From: an uncultured Pseudomonadota bacterium
GTDB lineage: Bacteria > Myxococcota_A > UBA796 > GCA-2862545
Assembly (NCBI GenBank): GCA_937891875.1
Contig: CALATR010000452.1
Coordinates: 1-34,633 of the forward strand
Length of the DNA stretch: 34,633 bases
Direction of reading: 5' to 3'
This document shows positions 16,557 to 24,744 of this stretch, piece by piece; position 1 is the first letter of the stretch; each line of letters begins with the position of its first letter. The position numbers and the translations under genes were made by a program. Under the pieces are notes generated by a model, which saw only the letters and a list, made by a program, of their open reading frames with translations, made no database searches and was not told the origin of the DNA.

Positions 16557-17309
16557 TCAGAAGTGGGTGGAAAAGGTGGCGTGATTCAGTCCGACGCGGA
16601 TCGACGCGGCGCGCTTGCCGCTACCAGCGACGACCAGCACGGTGCCGGTTCCGAGGAGCGCGGCGCCGGAGATGAGGGCGATGTCCGCTCCCAGGGCGAG
16701 CCCTCGGGCAGACTCGATGTCCTGTTGGGCAGTCTTGAGGCACAGGCCTCCCAGGCAGTCGTTCTGCGCACGGCCCGACGCGGACCCGGCCAGTCCGGCG
16801 AGCACGCCACCGGTGGCCAGCCCCGCCGCGCCGACTCCGATCAGGGCGAGGCCAGCGACCTTGGCGCTTCGCTTGCGCGGCGCCGCCGGTGTGGACGGCC
16901 CGGCCGGCTCTGCGGAAGGATCCAGCGTCAGCTCGGCCGTCTCGGCCTCGCGCTCGATCTGCGCCTCGAGGTTGCGCAGCCTGCGCTGCAGCGTCTCCTG
17001 GTCGTCGATATCGCCGAGTGCCCGGTACAGGTTCAGGGCCTCCAGCGCCTTGGCGTATTCCCCGGCTCGCTCGTACGCGCTGGCGATGTTGAACAGGAGC
17101 TTCGGTTCCTCGGTCAGCTCGTAGGCCCTTTCCCAGGCCGCGACGGCGGCCATGTAGTTCCCCTCGTCGAACAACACCTTGCCGTTGTTGAACAACGCCA
17201 CCGCACGGTCTCGGGCGGCCTCGGACGGCGCGGCTTCGGACGCCGGCTCAGCCGGGCTCTCTTGCGCACTCGAGACATCGGTCAGAAACAAGAGGATGGC
17301 CAAGAACAT
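16557..17309 (-). CDS. TPR protein with C-terminal membrane segments
   Basis: This protein of 250 residues starts with a hydrophobic signal (MFLAILLFLTDVSSAQ). Two to three TPR units follow (about 30-105; ALFNNGKVLFDEGNYMAAVA, LLFNIASAYERAGEYAKALE), then a coiled-coil-like helix, a Pro/Ala linker and two hydrophobic helices at the C-terminus (VAGLALIGVGAAGLATGGVL and ALGADIALISGAALLGTGTV). Similar TPR proteins are common near myxobacterial kinases. ATG 17309 is the start of a signal but has no good ribosome site; ATG 17361 in the same frame would add 17 residues. It is the first gene of the apparent three-gene unit with the binding lipoprotein and kinase. Confidence 0.8.
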   Translation of the reverse strand: MFLAILLFLTDVSSAQESPAEPASEAAPSEAARDRAVALFNNGKVLFDEGNYMAAVAAWERAYELTEEPKLLFNIASAYERAGEYAKALEALNLYRALGDIDDQETLQRRLRNLEAQIEREAETAELTLDPSAEPAGPSTPAAPRKRSAKVAGLALIGVGAAGLATGGVLAGLAGSASGRAQNDCLGGLCLKTAQQDIESARGLALGADIALISGAALLGTGTVLVVAGSGKRAASIRVGLNHATFSTHF

Positions 17310-17772
17310 GGATGGCTGCCTGTCGGGGGGGAGGTGTGCGAACCCGTTTGGAAGCAACATCTCGTTGCGGGGGCAGAACGGGCGCGGACACATTGCCGAA
17401 CGAGACGTCGCAAGTCGAGGGTGCACCCTCCGATTTCCTCTTTCTTCCGGATTGCTTGGTGAACGAGGGGCGGAAATCCGGCCTTGAACCGAGCCGGAAG
17501 ATTTCCATTACGCACGTATGTAGATAAGGACGCGCATCGTGCATCCGGGTACTGACCTGAGGTCCCGACCGTGCGTCCTGGCCCGCCCTTCGAAGCGGCG
17601 GGCCCCGGCCGCCTTGCCCCGGGTTGCCCTCGCAGGCGCGCGGCGCGGTTTTCGGTGTGGGCGGCCGGCGATGGGCGAGCCGAGTGTGCAGGATGGCACA
17701 GGCCCGAGGTCCAGCGGACGCCTCCCGGCTGGTGTTCGTGGGGGGGGGCGACCGCGGTGAGCCGACCTCACG
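17310..17772. other. 463-base gap without a recognised gene
   Basis: This gap lies between the end of the MopE/FG-GAP gene (17773) and the TPR gene start (17309), both on the minus strand. Bases of about 17400-17530 are less GC-rich than the surroundings and should hold the promoter of the TPR-lipoprotein-kinase unit, but no clear -35/-10 pair was found. One hairpin is listed separately. Open frames here are short and have poor codon use. Confidence 0.6.
17472..17506. promoter_or_regulatory. 11-bp bulged hairpin upstream of TPR gene
   Basis: GGAAAT (17472-17477) pairs with ATTTCC (17501-17506), and CCGGC (17478-17482) pairs with GCCGG (17493-17497), leaving a three-base bulge (98-100) and a ten-base loop. 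It lies 163-197 bases before the TPR start on the minus strand. It could be a 5' leader structure, or the terminator of the preceding MopE/FG-GAP gene. Confidence 0.35.
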
Positions 17773-19779
17773 TCATCCGCGCCGTACCCACCGCCGCCTG
17801 ACCAGCAGGCCCGCGAGCGCCACCGCCCACCCGAGCCCACCCCCGACGCCGCTGCTGTCGCAGCCGCCCCCCGCGGCGGCCGGGTCTTCGCCGTCGCAGT
17901 CCTGATCGATTCCGTCGCCGGGCACCTCCTCTGCGCCGGGGTAGACGGTGGCGGTGGCGTCGTTGCAGTCGCCGGCCGGCGTGGTGGCGGAGGCCTCGCC
18001 CGGGTCGTCGCAGTCGGGGTCGGTGGACGCGCGGGTGCCCTCGGTGCGGACGCCGTCTTCGTCGGCGTCCTCGAAGCAGAGCTCCTGTCCGTCGCAGTCC
18101 TGATCGGACCCATCGCCGATGATCTCGTCTGCGCCGGGGTTGACGTCGGAATCGTCGTCGTCGCAGTCGCCGCCTGACCGGGTGAGGGGGGCCAGACCGG
18201 GGGTCGCGCAGGACAGGTCCGGGCTGCCGACCGTGCGCGCGTCGGCGGAGCGGTAGCCATCGCGATCCTGGTCGACGAAGCACAGCTCCTGGCCATCGCA
18301 GTCGGTGTCGATCCCGTCGCCGGGGACTTCGGTGGCGTGGGGGCCGAGCTGGGGGTCGAGGTCGTCGCAGTCGGTGCCGCCGTAGTCGCCGCTCCGGGCG
18401 CCATCCCCGTCCTGGTCGAAGTCGTCGGCCCCGTCGCAGTCCGAGTCGATCCCGTCGTACCAGCCGTCGTCGGCGCCGGGGTACACCGCGGGGTCGAAGT
18501 CGTCGCAGTCCTCGGTGTGGTCGAAGCCGTCGTCGTCGCTGTCGTCCTCCTGGACCACGAGCCAGGTCTGGGTCGTGCGCCAGTCCGCAGTCGCCACCAG
18601 CTCTTCGCGGCCGTCCCCGTCGAAGTCGAGCACGGCTGGCGGGTAGACGGTCCCCGGGCGCATGGAGATCACCAGCTCGCCGAAGTCCTCGCTGCCGAGG
18701 GGATCGTGCCACTGGGGCGCGGGGATGAACCAGGGGCGGCCGTCGAAGCCGGTGATGTGCTCGACCGCGCCGTCGCCATCGAGGTCGATGCTGATCACGT
18801 TCGGTCCGGGCACGACGCCCGCGCAGCCCTCGGCCGTGCAGCGCACGTGGCGGTCGACGTCCTCGGTGCTGGCGGGCGCGCACTCGACCAGGTCGTGGGC
18901 GACCCAGGCGTCGCCGCCGCCGGTGCGGCCCTGCTCGATGAACCCGGTCGGGCGGACCGAGCCGCGGCAGCCATCGGCCAGCTCCCACTGCCCGCTGCTG
19001 CCGAGCACCTCGTCGGCGTCCTGGTAGATCGTGCCGACCGGGGTCACGACGTCGCTCGCCAGATCGACCAGCATGGCGCCGTAGCCGTCCCGCTTCAGGT
19101 GGCGGGTGGTGCCGGTGTAGTCGCTCACGGTGTAGTCGGCGAAGACCCCGGCTACGAGCACCTCCTGCTCGCCGTCCCCGTCGAAGTCGCCCAGCCGGAC
19201 GAAGTCGACGGCGACGCTGCTGTAGTCACCGCGCAGGGCGAAGGTCTTGCCTGGGGTGCCGGGCACGCCGGTGCCGGTGTTGCGGTAGACCGCCAGATCG
19301 CCCTTGGCGTTGCTGGTGACGACGTCGATGTGTCCGTCTGCATCGAAGTCGCCCGCATCGAGGAAGTCGTGGCGGGTCTGGGCGCTCCAGGGCTCGTCGG
19401 ATTCGAGGCCGGCCGGGGAGCCCAGGTGCAGGGTCCACTCGGAGAAGTGGTCGATGATCGCGTCTTCGTAGCCGTCCCCGTCGATGTCGCCGGGGCAGAT
19501 GGCCAGGGTGGCGTTGAGGATCGTCAGCTCGACCGGCTCGGCGGGGAAGTCCGCGCCGCCTGCGTAGACGTACAGATCGAGCAGGGAGGTGGCGAGCAGG
19601 TCGTCGTAGCCGTCCCCGTCGAAGTCGCCGCCGCAGCCCACGGTGTGCATCCGCGTGCCGACCGGCCCCTCCCAGGCGTCTGGGTGCAGGGTCCGCGCGC
19701 TCCGTGGCGCCTGCACCTCCGGGGCTGCCGCGGGCGCGCACGCGGCGAGGAAGAGGGCGGGCCAGGACGGCAGACGCAT
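17773..19779 (-). CDS. FG-GAP/MopE surface lipoprotein with MYXO-CTERM-like tail
   Basis: This 668-residue protein has a lipobox signal (LFLAAC, Cys14). The first two thirds are FG-GAP-like repeats with DFDGDG or DIDGDG loops, predicting a calcium-binding propeller. From about residue 440 come five or six MopE-type repeats (DCDDFDPAVYPGAD, DCDDLDPQLGPHATE, DCDDDDSDVNPGADE, DCNDATATVYPGAEE, each with a DCDG partner). The C-terminus is GGGCDSS, then a short hydrophobic helix, then RRRWVRR, as in MYXO-CTERM sorting signals. Having both an N-terminal lipobox and a C-terminal sorting signal is odd. ATG 19779 has GGAG six bases upstream. The role is probably surface binding or adhesion. Confidence 0.87.
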   Translation of the reverse strand: MRLPSWPALFLAACAPAAAPEVQAPRSARTLHPDAWEGPVGTRMHTVGCGGDFDGDGYDDLLATSLLDLYVYAGGADFPAEPVELTILNATLAICPGDIDGDGYEDAIIDHFSEWTLHLGSPAGLESDEPWSAQTRHDFLDAGDFDADGHIDVVTSNAKGDLAVYRNTGTGVPGTPGKTFALRGDYSSVAVDFVRLGDFDGDGEQEVLVAGVFADYTVSDYTGTTRHLKRDGYGAMLVDLASDVVTPVGTIYQDADEVLGSSGQWELADGCRGSVRPTGFIEQGRTGGGDAWVAHDLVECAPASTEDVDRHVRCTAEGCAGVVPGPNVISIDLDGDGAVEHITGFDGRPWFIPAPQWHDPLGSEDFGELVISMRPGTVYPPAVLDFDGDGREELVATADWRTTQTWLVVQEDDSDDDGFDHTEDCDDFDPAVYPGADDGWYDGIDSDCDGADDFDQDGDGARSGDYGGTDCDDLDPQLGPHATEVPGDGIDTDCDGQELCFVDQDRDGYRSADARTVGSPDLSCATPGLAPLTRSGGDCDDDDSDVNPGADEIIGDGSDQDCDGQELCFEDADEDGVRTEGTRASTDPDCDDPGEASATTPAGDCNDATATVYPGAEEVPGDGIDQDCDGEDPAAAGGGCDSSGVGGGLGWAVALAGLLVRRRWVRRG

Positions 19780-19826
19780 GGTTGCTCCGGTCGAGACAGG
19801 GGCTTGTCGGCGGGGCTTCTGCCGCT

Positions 19827-20639
19827 TCACCCCGAGCCGTCGACCTCCCGCTCGGCGGACTCCCGGAAGTCGTGCCAGGTGCCGTCGTCCTCGCGGGTGT
19901 CGGGCGTGGAGAACGTCAGCTCGCTGGGGCCCGCCTCGCTCTCGCACAGCGCCATGTCGGTCACGTCGACGGTCCAGAGCACGTCGTTCTGACCCTGCTC
20001 GACCTCATCGGCGAAGTGACCGAACGGGTCCGGGCCACACAGGTCCCCGCCGCGCTCGCGGAACACGATCTCGATGGGCTCGGCATCCGTGATGTCGCCG
20101 GCGACGTGGTACGAGAGCACCACGTCCGAGCCGACCGACAGCCGCTCGTTCGGGGCGATGGGCTGCAGGTCGGTGGCGCGCCACTCCTGGCAGCCGATCC
20201 AGGCCCTGACGTCGGAGGCCACCACGCTGAAGGTCAGCAGCGGCTCCTCCCCGGGCTCGTCGACGAGAACCGGGCCTTCGAAGGCGTCGGTGCCCTCGAT
20301 GCCGAGGTGGTAGCCGACCGTGCCCTCGGAGCCGGCCTGCACGTCGACATCGAAGGAGAGCGCACCCGTGGCGTCCAGCGTGTCCTCGGCGATCAGCTCG
20401 GGGAAGTTGCGCACGGGATCGACCTCGAACAGGCGCACCTCGAGCCCGGCGAGCTCCACGTCCTTGCCCCTCCGACTTCCCGCGACGAGCACGTCGAGGG
20501 TCTGGGGGCCCGCGTACGCCCGCCCGGCGAGGTTCGAGTCGATGCAGAGCCCGTCGCCTCCAGACGTCCAGGTGACGTCGTAGGTCCCGGATCCACCACA
20601 CGCCACCAGGAGGGCGGTCAGGCCCCACCACCGAATCAT
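19827..20639 (-). CDS. Lipoprotein of unknown function
   Basis: This 270-residue lipoprotein (MIRWWGLTALLVACGG, lipobox VAC with Cys14) consists mainly of beta-strand-like sequence. It contains GLEVRLFEVDPVRNFPELIAE and, toward the C-terminus, AEPIEIVFRERGGDLCGPDP, which suggests an immunoglobulin-like or carboxypeptidase-regulatory fold; no family was recognised. The start at ATG 20639 has GGAGG six bases upstream, and that GGAGG is buried in a 12-bp hairpin (20646-20680). It ends 47 bases before the FG-GAP/MopE gene on the same strand, so co-transcription is likely. Confidence 0.8.
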   Translation of the reverse strand: MIRWWGLTALLVACGGSGTYDVTWTSGGDGLCIDSNLAGRAYAGPQTLDVLVAGSRRGKDVELAGLEVRLFEVDPVRNFPELIAEDTLDATGALSFDVDVQAGSEGTVGYHLGIEGTDAFEGPVLVDEPGEEPLLTFSVVASDVRAWIGCQEWRATDLQPIAPNERLSVGSDVVLSYHVAGDITDAEPIEIVFRERGGDLCGPDPFGHFADEVEQGQNDVLWTVDVTDMALCESEAGPSELTFSTPDTREDDGTWHDFRESAEREVDGSG

Positions 20640-20645
20640 CTGCGG

Positions 20646-20680
20646 CCTCCATCACCGAGTGTGCACCCGGTGATTGGAGG
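20646..20680 (-). promoter_or_regulatory. Hairpin that buries the ribosome-binding site
   Basis: On the minus strand, CCTCCA-A-TCACCG pairs with CGGTGATGGAGG across a ten-base loop, giving 12 base pairs with a single bulge. The GGAGG in the 3' arm is the ribosome-binding site of the lipoprotein that starts at 20639. Such a fold would limit translation unless opened by heat, a ligand or a ribosome. It might instead be a terminator of the upstream gene (stop at 20712), though no T tract follows. Confidence 0.5.
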
Positions 20681-20711
20681 CTAGCACGCCGATCTGACGC
20701 TGGAGGCGGGA

Positions 20712-21491
20712 CTACTTCTTCTTGCCGGAGGAAGCCGGCTTTCCGACGCCGCTGCGGGCGGCGGCGGACACGATGCCGCCCTTGTCTGCCTCGTCGATGA
20801 GGCCCGCGTCGACGAAGGCGTCGGCGGTGTCAGCGACGCAGGAGACGTACGCGCCGTGGTTCTTCCAGCTCTCGTCAGCGGGGCAGATCTGGTCGATCGA
20901 GCAGCCGTCGACGTCGACGATGGCGCCCTCGGCGGTGTCGGGGCACGCGTCGTCGCCGTCGTCCACGCCGTCCCCGTCGCTGTCGCCGGGGGCGTCGAAG
21001 TCGGTCAGGGTGACCGTGCCATCAATGAAGTTCGCCGAGTCGAAGTTGCTGCCGCCGACGATGACGCCGAAGTCGTAGCCCTCGTGGACCTCGATACGGG
21101 TCGAGCCGCTGAACGAGCGCGGACCGGTGAAGGTGGCGTTGGCGAAGTCGACGAGGCGAACCCGGGTGCGCCCGCCGGGACCGTCGGCGTAGACCCACAG
21201 GTCGGCCTCGACGCGGAACCAGGCGTGGTGGAAGTCGTAGGCCCAGTCGAAGGCGGCCTCGCCGTCGCTGACCGCCTCGACGCTGAAGGTCGTGGTCCGG
21301 TGGGTGACGTAGCCCGAGCCGCGGGCGTTGTAGGAGAGCTCGAGGCTCTCGTCGTCCCCGCTGATGGAGGTCGTGCCGCCGGCGATGCCGGAGCTGGACC
21401 ACGCGTCGGCGGAGTAGGCCTCGGAGTCGAGACCCGCGGCGAGCGCAGTGGCGGGAAGCACGAGGGCAACGGCAAGAGCAAGAAAACGCAT
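20712..21491 (-). CDS. Secreted thrombospondin-type-3 repeat protein
   Basis: This 259-residue protein has a Sec signal (MRFLALAVALVLPATALAAG). The N-terminal 150 residues look like a lectin- or jelly-roll-like beta domain (aromatic strands around TFSVEAVSDGEAAFDWAYDF and DLWVYADGPGGRTRVRLV). A thrombospondin type 3 calcium-binding repeat follows (DSDGDGVDDGDDACPDTAEG), then a Cys-containing tail (ICPADESWKNHGAYVSCVAD) and a Lys-rich end. The tail is a type I have seen in other secreted myxobacterial proteins, but its function is unknown. ATG 21491 has GGAGG seven bases upstream. Confidence 0.82.
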   Translation of the reverse strand: MRFLALAVALVLPATALAAGLDSEAYSADAWSSSGIAGGTTSISGDDESLELSYNARGSGYVTHRTTTFSVEAVSDGEAAFDWAYDFHHAWFRVEADLWVYADGPGGRTRVRLVDFANATFTGPRSFSGSTRIEVHEGYDFGVIVGGSNFDSANFIDGTVTLTDFDAPGDSDGDGVDDGDDACPDTAEGAIVDVDGCSIDQICPADESWKNHGAYVSCVADTADAFVDAGLIDEADKGGIVSAAARSGVGKPASSGKKK

Positions 21492-21593
21492 CGGGGACCT
21501 CCGGTCGGTTGGACGTCCCTGTTCTACGGCAGCCGAGGCGCCGCAGCGATGTCATCCGGTTTCAGCGGAGTCGTCGAAAATGTAGGAGGAAAG

Positions 21594-21612
21594 CGTTCTC
21601 ACGGCGAGAACG
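21594..21612 (-). terminator. Probable terminator of ASH-domain lipoprotein gene
   Basis: CGTTCTC and GAGAACG form a perfect 7-bp stem with a five-base loop, 15 bases after the stop at 21627. On the minus strand the sequence after the stem is pyrimidine-rich (CTTTCCTCCTACATTTTC), as expected for an intrinsic terminator, although not a pure T run. Confidence 0.55.
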
Positions 21613-21626
21613 GATCCCCGTCCGCC

Positions 21627-23201
21627 CTACATCCCCCACACCACCTCTTCGAAGATCGCCAGCAGGTCGGGCGAGGTGGCTCGGCTGGTGTGGAAGGTCG
21701 ACAGGACCAGGCTGCCGTCGCCCACGTCGAGGCGCACGATGGCGGGCTCCTTGCCACGGCCCATGCCGAGGTCGACCAGGAGCAGCTCGGTCGCGGTGAT
21801 GGACGGGTCCTTCTTCGCGTCGACCTCGAGCCCGATGACGGCCTCGTAGGCGATGGACAGCGAGGACGGCACCCGGGTGAGCATCGCGGCGTCCTGGGGG
21901 AAGGCGAGCACGGTGCCGTACAGACCGCCCGAGGAGGGGGCCCACACGTGGTCGAACAGGCTGGCCGACCCGCTGGTCGACAGGTCCGAGACGTACAGGG
22001 CGCCGCCGTTCTCGATGTAGCGCTCGACCAGGCGGTCGTCGTAGATGCTGCTGTTGACCGCGGCGCATCCGCCAAAGATGAGGTCGTACTGGGCCATTCG
22101 CGACGCGGACTGGAGCAGGCTCGCATCCTCCTCGCTCCACTCGAGGCCGATGCCGTCGAGCAGGGCGCCGGTGTCGTCGAAGCCGCCGGGGATGACCGCG
22201 ATCCGCAGGTCGCCCTGGTCGAGGCAGGTGGGGTCGGGCAGCTCGTGCACGCCGCCGCCGGTGACGTCGACCGTGAGCTCGGCCTTGAGCCGGCCCTTGG
22301 TCGCCTGGATGTCCACGGTCGAGCGGGGCAGGTCTTCGATGACGTAGTAGCCGTCGCCATCGGTGGTAGTGGTGCGGGTGGCGTCCACCACGTGGTCCCC
22401 GTTGGTGTCGACGCTTGCGACGACGGTCGCGCCGGCGACCCAGCCGCCCTCGGACGGATCGCAGATCCGCCCCTTGATGCCGCCGAGGATGGACTCGCCG
22501 ACGAGCGGCACCGGGCCGCTGGTGTCCCGAGTGCCGGTCACCTCGGCCCACAGCACGCCCTCCTCGCTGCCCTTCTCCATGAGCGGGTCGAAGGTGAGCT
22601 GGACCGGCGCGGTCTCGCCGGGGCCCAGCTGCAGGGGCAGATCGGGGTGGTCGTCCAGGTAGAACGCCTTGCCGACCACCGACAGGTCGTGCACCAGCAG
22701 GGGGGCGTTGCCGGCGTTCTCCAGCAGGGCCTCGCGGTCGACCGGGTTGCCGAAGCCCGCCGTGCCGAAGTCGAGCGGGTTCGGGGTGATGATCAGCTGA
22801 CCCAGGGCCTCGCGGGTGACCAGGGTGACGGCCACGTCCCGGGTGTCCGAGTCCTGCTCCAGCGGCAGGGGCTCGCGCTTCTCGAAGCCGTTGGACAGGT
22901 AGTGCACGGTGAACTCGCGCTCCTCACCGGGCTGCAGGCGCTGCTGGGGCTCGTCGAAGGAGAAGCCGAGCTCCGCGGGCATGGAGCTGACGCCTACGTC
23001 GACGTTGCCGTTGCCGACGTTGCGGACGGTGAAGCGGCGCGTGGCCGACTCCCCGGGGGCCACCGCGCCGAAGTCGAGCACCTGCGGGCGCACCTCGATC
23101 CGCCGGACGATCGGCTCGGGCTCCTTGAACGACCCGACGCCGGTCTCGTTGCACGACACGAGCAGCAGCACGCTGGCCACCGCACAGATCCCTCTTCCCA
23201 T
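21627..23201 (-). CDS. Lipoprotein with ASH domains and carboxypeptidase-regulatory-like domain
   Basis: This 524-residue lipoprotein (signal MGRGICAVASVLLLVSC) contains two ASPM-SPD-2-Hydin / choice-of-anchor-D-like domains (about 30-125 and 130-230), each starting with a LDFG motif (VLDFGAVAPGESATRRF; PLDFGTAGFGN). A carboxypeptidase-regulatory-like domain follows (about 245-320, GWVAGATVVASVDTNGD, GDGYYVIEDLP). The C-terminal 200 residues resemble a flavodoxin/glutamine-amidotransferase-like fold (LRIAVIPGGFDDTGALLDG, YDLIFGGCAAVNSSI, YIENGGALYVSD). ATG 23201 is preferred with GGGAGG seven bases upstream; GTG 23207 sits only one base from it. It is probably a surface or envelope binding protein. 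Confidence 0.82.
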   Translation of the reverse strand: MGRGICAVASVLLLVSCNETGVGSFKEPEPIVRRIEVRPQVLDFGAVAPGESATRRFTVRNVGNGNVDVGVSSMPAELGFSFDEPQQRLQPGEEREFTVHYLSNGFEKREPLPLEQDSDTRDVAVTLVTREALGQLIITPNPLDFGTAGFGNPVDREALLENAGNAPLLVHDLSVVGKAFYLDDHPDLPLQLGPGETAPVQLTFDPLMEKGSEEGVLWAEVTGTRDTSGPVPLVGESILGGIKGRICDPSEGGWVAGATVVASVDTNGDHVVDATRTTTTDGDGYYVIEDLPRSTVDIQATKGRLKAELTVDVTGGGVHELPDPTCLDQGDLRIAVIPGGFDDTGALLDGIGLEWSEEDASLLQSASRMAQYDLIFGGCAAVNSSIYDDRLVERYIENGGALYVSDLSTSGSASLFDHVWAPSSGGLYGTVLAFPQDAAMLTRVPSSLSIAYEAVIGLEVDAKKDPSITATELLLVDLGMGRGKEPAIVRLDVGDGSLVLSTFHTSRATSPDLLAIFEEVVWGM

Positions 23202-23246
23202 CCTCACACCTCCCGCGAGGTCAGTCTTCCTGGAACGCAGGATCCT

Positions 23247-24041
23247 TCAGTGCTTCTGGCGAGAAGATCGGATCACGTGGAGCGACGGGACGAGGAGGAG
23301 CGCGGCGACGGCGCCGAGGATGGAGGCGAGCAGCACAGACCGGAGCCCGAGCGCCAGCAGCCACGGCAGGCCGAGCGGCAGGTCGACCAGGAGGAACAAG
23401 GACCAGGTGAAGACGAGGATGATCCCGAGGATGGCCACGGAGCGGCGACCGAGCTGCACGAGGCCCACCGTGGCGCCCACGGTGAGGGCGAGCACGGTGA
23501 TCTCGGTCGCTACCCAGGGCAGCGCGGCGAGCTGTCCGTGGACGATGGCCCCGAGCACGGCGCCAAGGGCCCAGAGCACGGGCTGTGCGACGACGACCAG
23601 GGCTCCCCCGGCCATCAGGTAGGCCGTCGGCGGGCCCGGCTCCGGACCCGGCTCCGCCCGGGAGAGCAGGGCGAACGCGACCCAGGCGATGAGCGCGGCG
23701 TCGAAGACGCGCAGTCCGAACATGTGCGCCACCCCGGTGGGGCCGGGCATGGTCGTGAGGGCCAGGAAGGTGAACAGCGCGAGGCTGGCCGCCATGAGCC
23801 AGACCATCGCCCGGCGCAGGGTGTGCATCGAGATCGGCAGCGCCCAGCCGACCCCGGCGAGCACCACGCCGAGCACGAGTCCGGGGAGCTGGGTCAGCGG
23901 CGCCGCCCAGACGCGGACGTCGCCGATGAGCGTCCACACGAGCCCGGCCCGCACGAACACGGCCAGCACCAGCACGACGGTGGCCAGGGCCAGCACCCGC
24001 ACCGGCCACCCGCTGGTTCGACGATCCACCGCTTCCGACAC
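23247..24041 (-). CDS. Polytopic membrane protein of unknown function
   Basis: This 264-residue protein shows seven to eight hydrophobic segments separated by short loops, starting with VLALATVVLVLAVFVRAGLV. A charged, Pro-rich loop (LLSRAEPGPEPGPPT) divides the fourth and fifth segments. It ends with a basic tail (VIRSSRQKH). No family was recognised and no catalytic motif is evident. The GTG start at 24041 follows a G-run (GGGGGGGG) that serves as ribosome-binding site. It ends 46 bases before the ASH-domain lipoprotein gene. Confidence 0.78.
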   Translation of the reverse strand: MSEAVDRRTSGWPVRVLALATVVLVLAVFVRAGLVWTLIGDVRVWAAPLTQLPGLVLGVVLAGVGWALPISMHTLRRAMVWLMAASLALFTFLALTTMPGPTGVAHMFGLRVFDAALIAWVAFALLSRAEPGPEPGPPTAYLMAGGALVVVAQPVLWALGAVLGAIVHGQLAALPWVATEITVLALTVGATVGLVQLGRRSVAILGIILVFTWSLFLLVDLPLGLPWLLALGLRSVLLASILGAVAALLLVPSLHVIRSSRQKH

Positions 24042-24092
24042 GGCCCCCCCCGAAAAAGGTGGGGCGAGCCTACCGCGCAGGAGGGCGGCGGG

Positions 24093-24395
24093 TCAGATCC
24101 GCAGCTGCCCCGCCAGGCGATCGCTGTCCGAGTCGATCGCGATGACCTCGATGAACTCGCCGTCGCAGGGCTCGACCAGCATGTCCTGGCAGGTGCTGTC
24201 GGGCAGGCTGACCGAGGCTCCAGGTTCGAGCGGGTCCGACGGGCTCACCACGTCGATGGGGCCGCTGCCGTCGCAGGGGCTGACCTGCACCACGCAGATG
24301 GAGGTCTCGAGGCGGTTGGTGACGGTGGGGCCCGGCTCCGCGGTGGTGGAGCAGGCGGCGAGGGCGAGGGCGAGCAGGGGAAGGACGAAGCGCAT
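24093..24395 (-). CDS. Small lipoprotein of unknown function
   Basis: This 100-residue protein has a clear lipoprotein signal (MRFVLPLLALALAACST, Cys15). The mature part has four Cys residues (ICVVQVSPCDGSG, STCQDMLVEPCDGEF) that could form two disulfides, and looks like a small beta domain. ATG 24395 has GGAGG six bases upstream. It sits 51 bases before the polytopic membrane protein gene and diverges from the decarboxylase gene. Confidence 0.75.
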   Translation of the reverse strand: MRFVLPLLALALAACSTTAEPGPTVTNRLETSICVVQVSPCDGSGPIDVVSPSDPLEPGASVSLPDSTCQDMLVEPCDGEFIEVIAIDSDSDRLAGQLRI

Positions 24396-24673
24396 GGGAA
24401 CCTCCAGGCAGAGCGCGGCTGTGCGGACGGGCGGGCTTGCCGCGTCCGAGGGTCTCGGTGAGTGGGCGTCTGGTCCGCCCGGAAGATCACAGCGCATGGG
24501 GCGCCGTGGGTGAGGTCTACGCAGGGGCCGGAGGTTCATTGCAGGAAATCGACGCTGGCTGCAGGGCGGGCGGCCCACGATTCCTCGCCCGCGGAGGGTG
24601 GAGCGACTATTCCGAACCCGCAGCTCACGTTGTCGCCGACCTCGCCTGGTGCGCCCGCCCCACGTCCTGGGGC
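24396..24673. other. Divergent intergenic region, 278 bases
   Basis: This region lies between the small lipoprotein (minus) and the decarboxylase (plus). It must hold promoters in both directions. No convincing -35/-10 pair or operator was found; a slightly AT-richer patch is at 24600-24635. Confidence 0.5.
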
Positions 24674-24744
24674 ATGACGTCCGCCGTCGGCGCGCGTCTC
24701 CGGCCCCCCGTCGAGGCGCATCACCCGGACGCCCCGAGCACTTC

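Noticed and set aside
20856..24461. Plus-strand open frame of about 1200 codons
   Set aside because: It is antisense to four well-supported minus-strand genes with signal peptides and ribosome-binding sites; composition is shadow-like.
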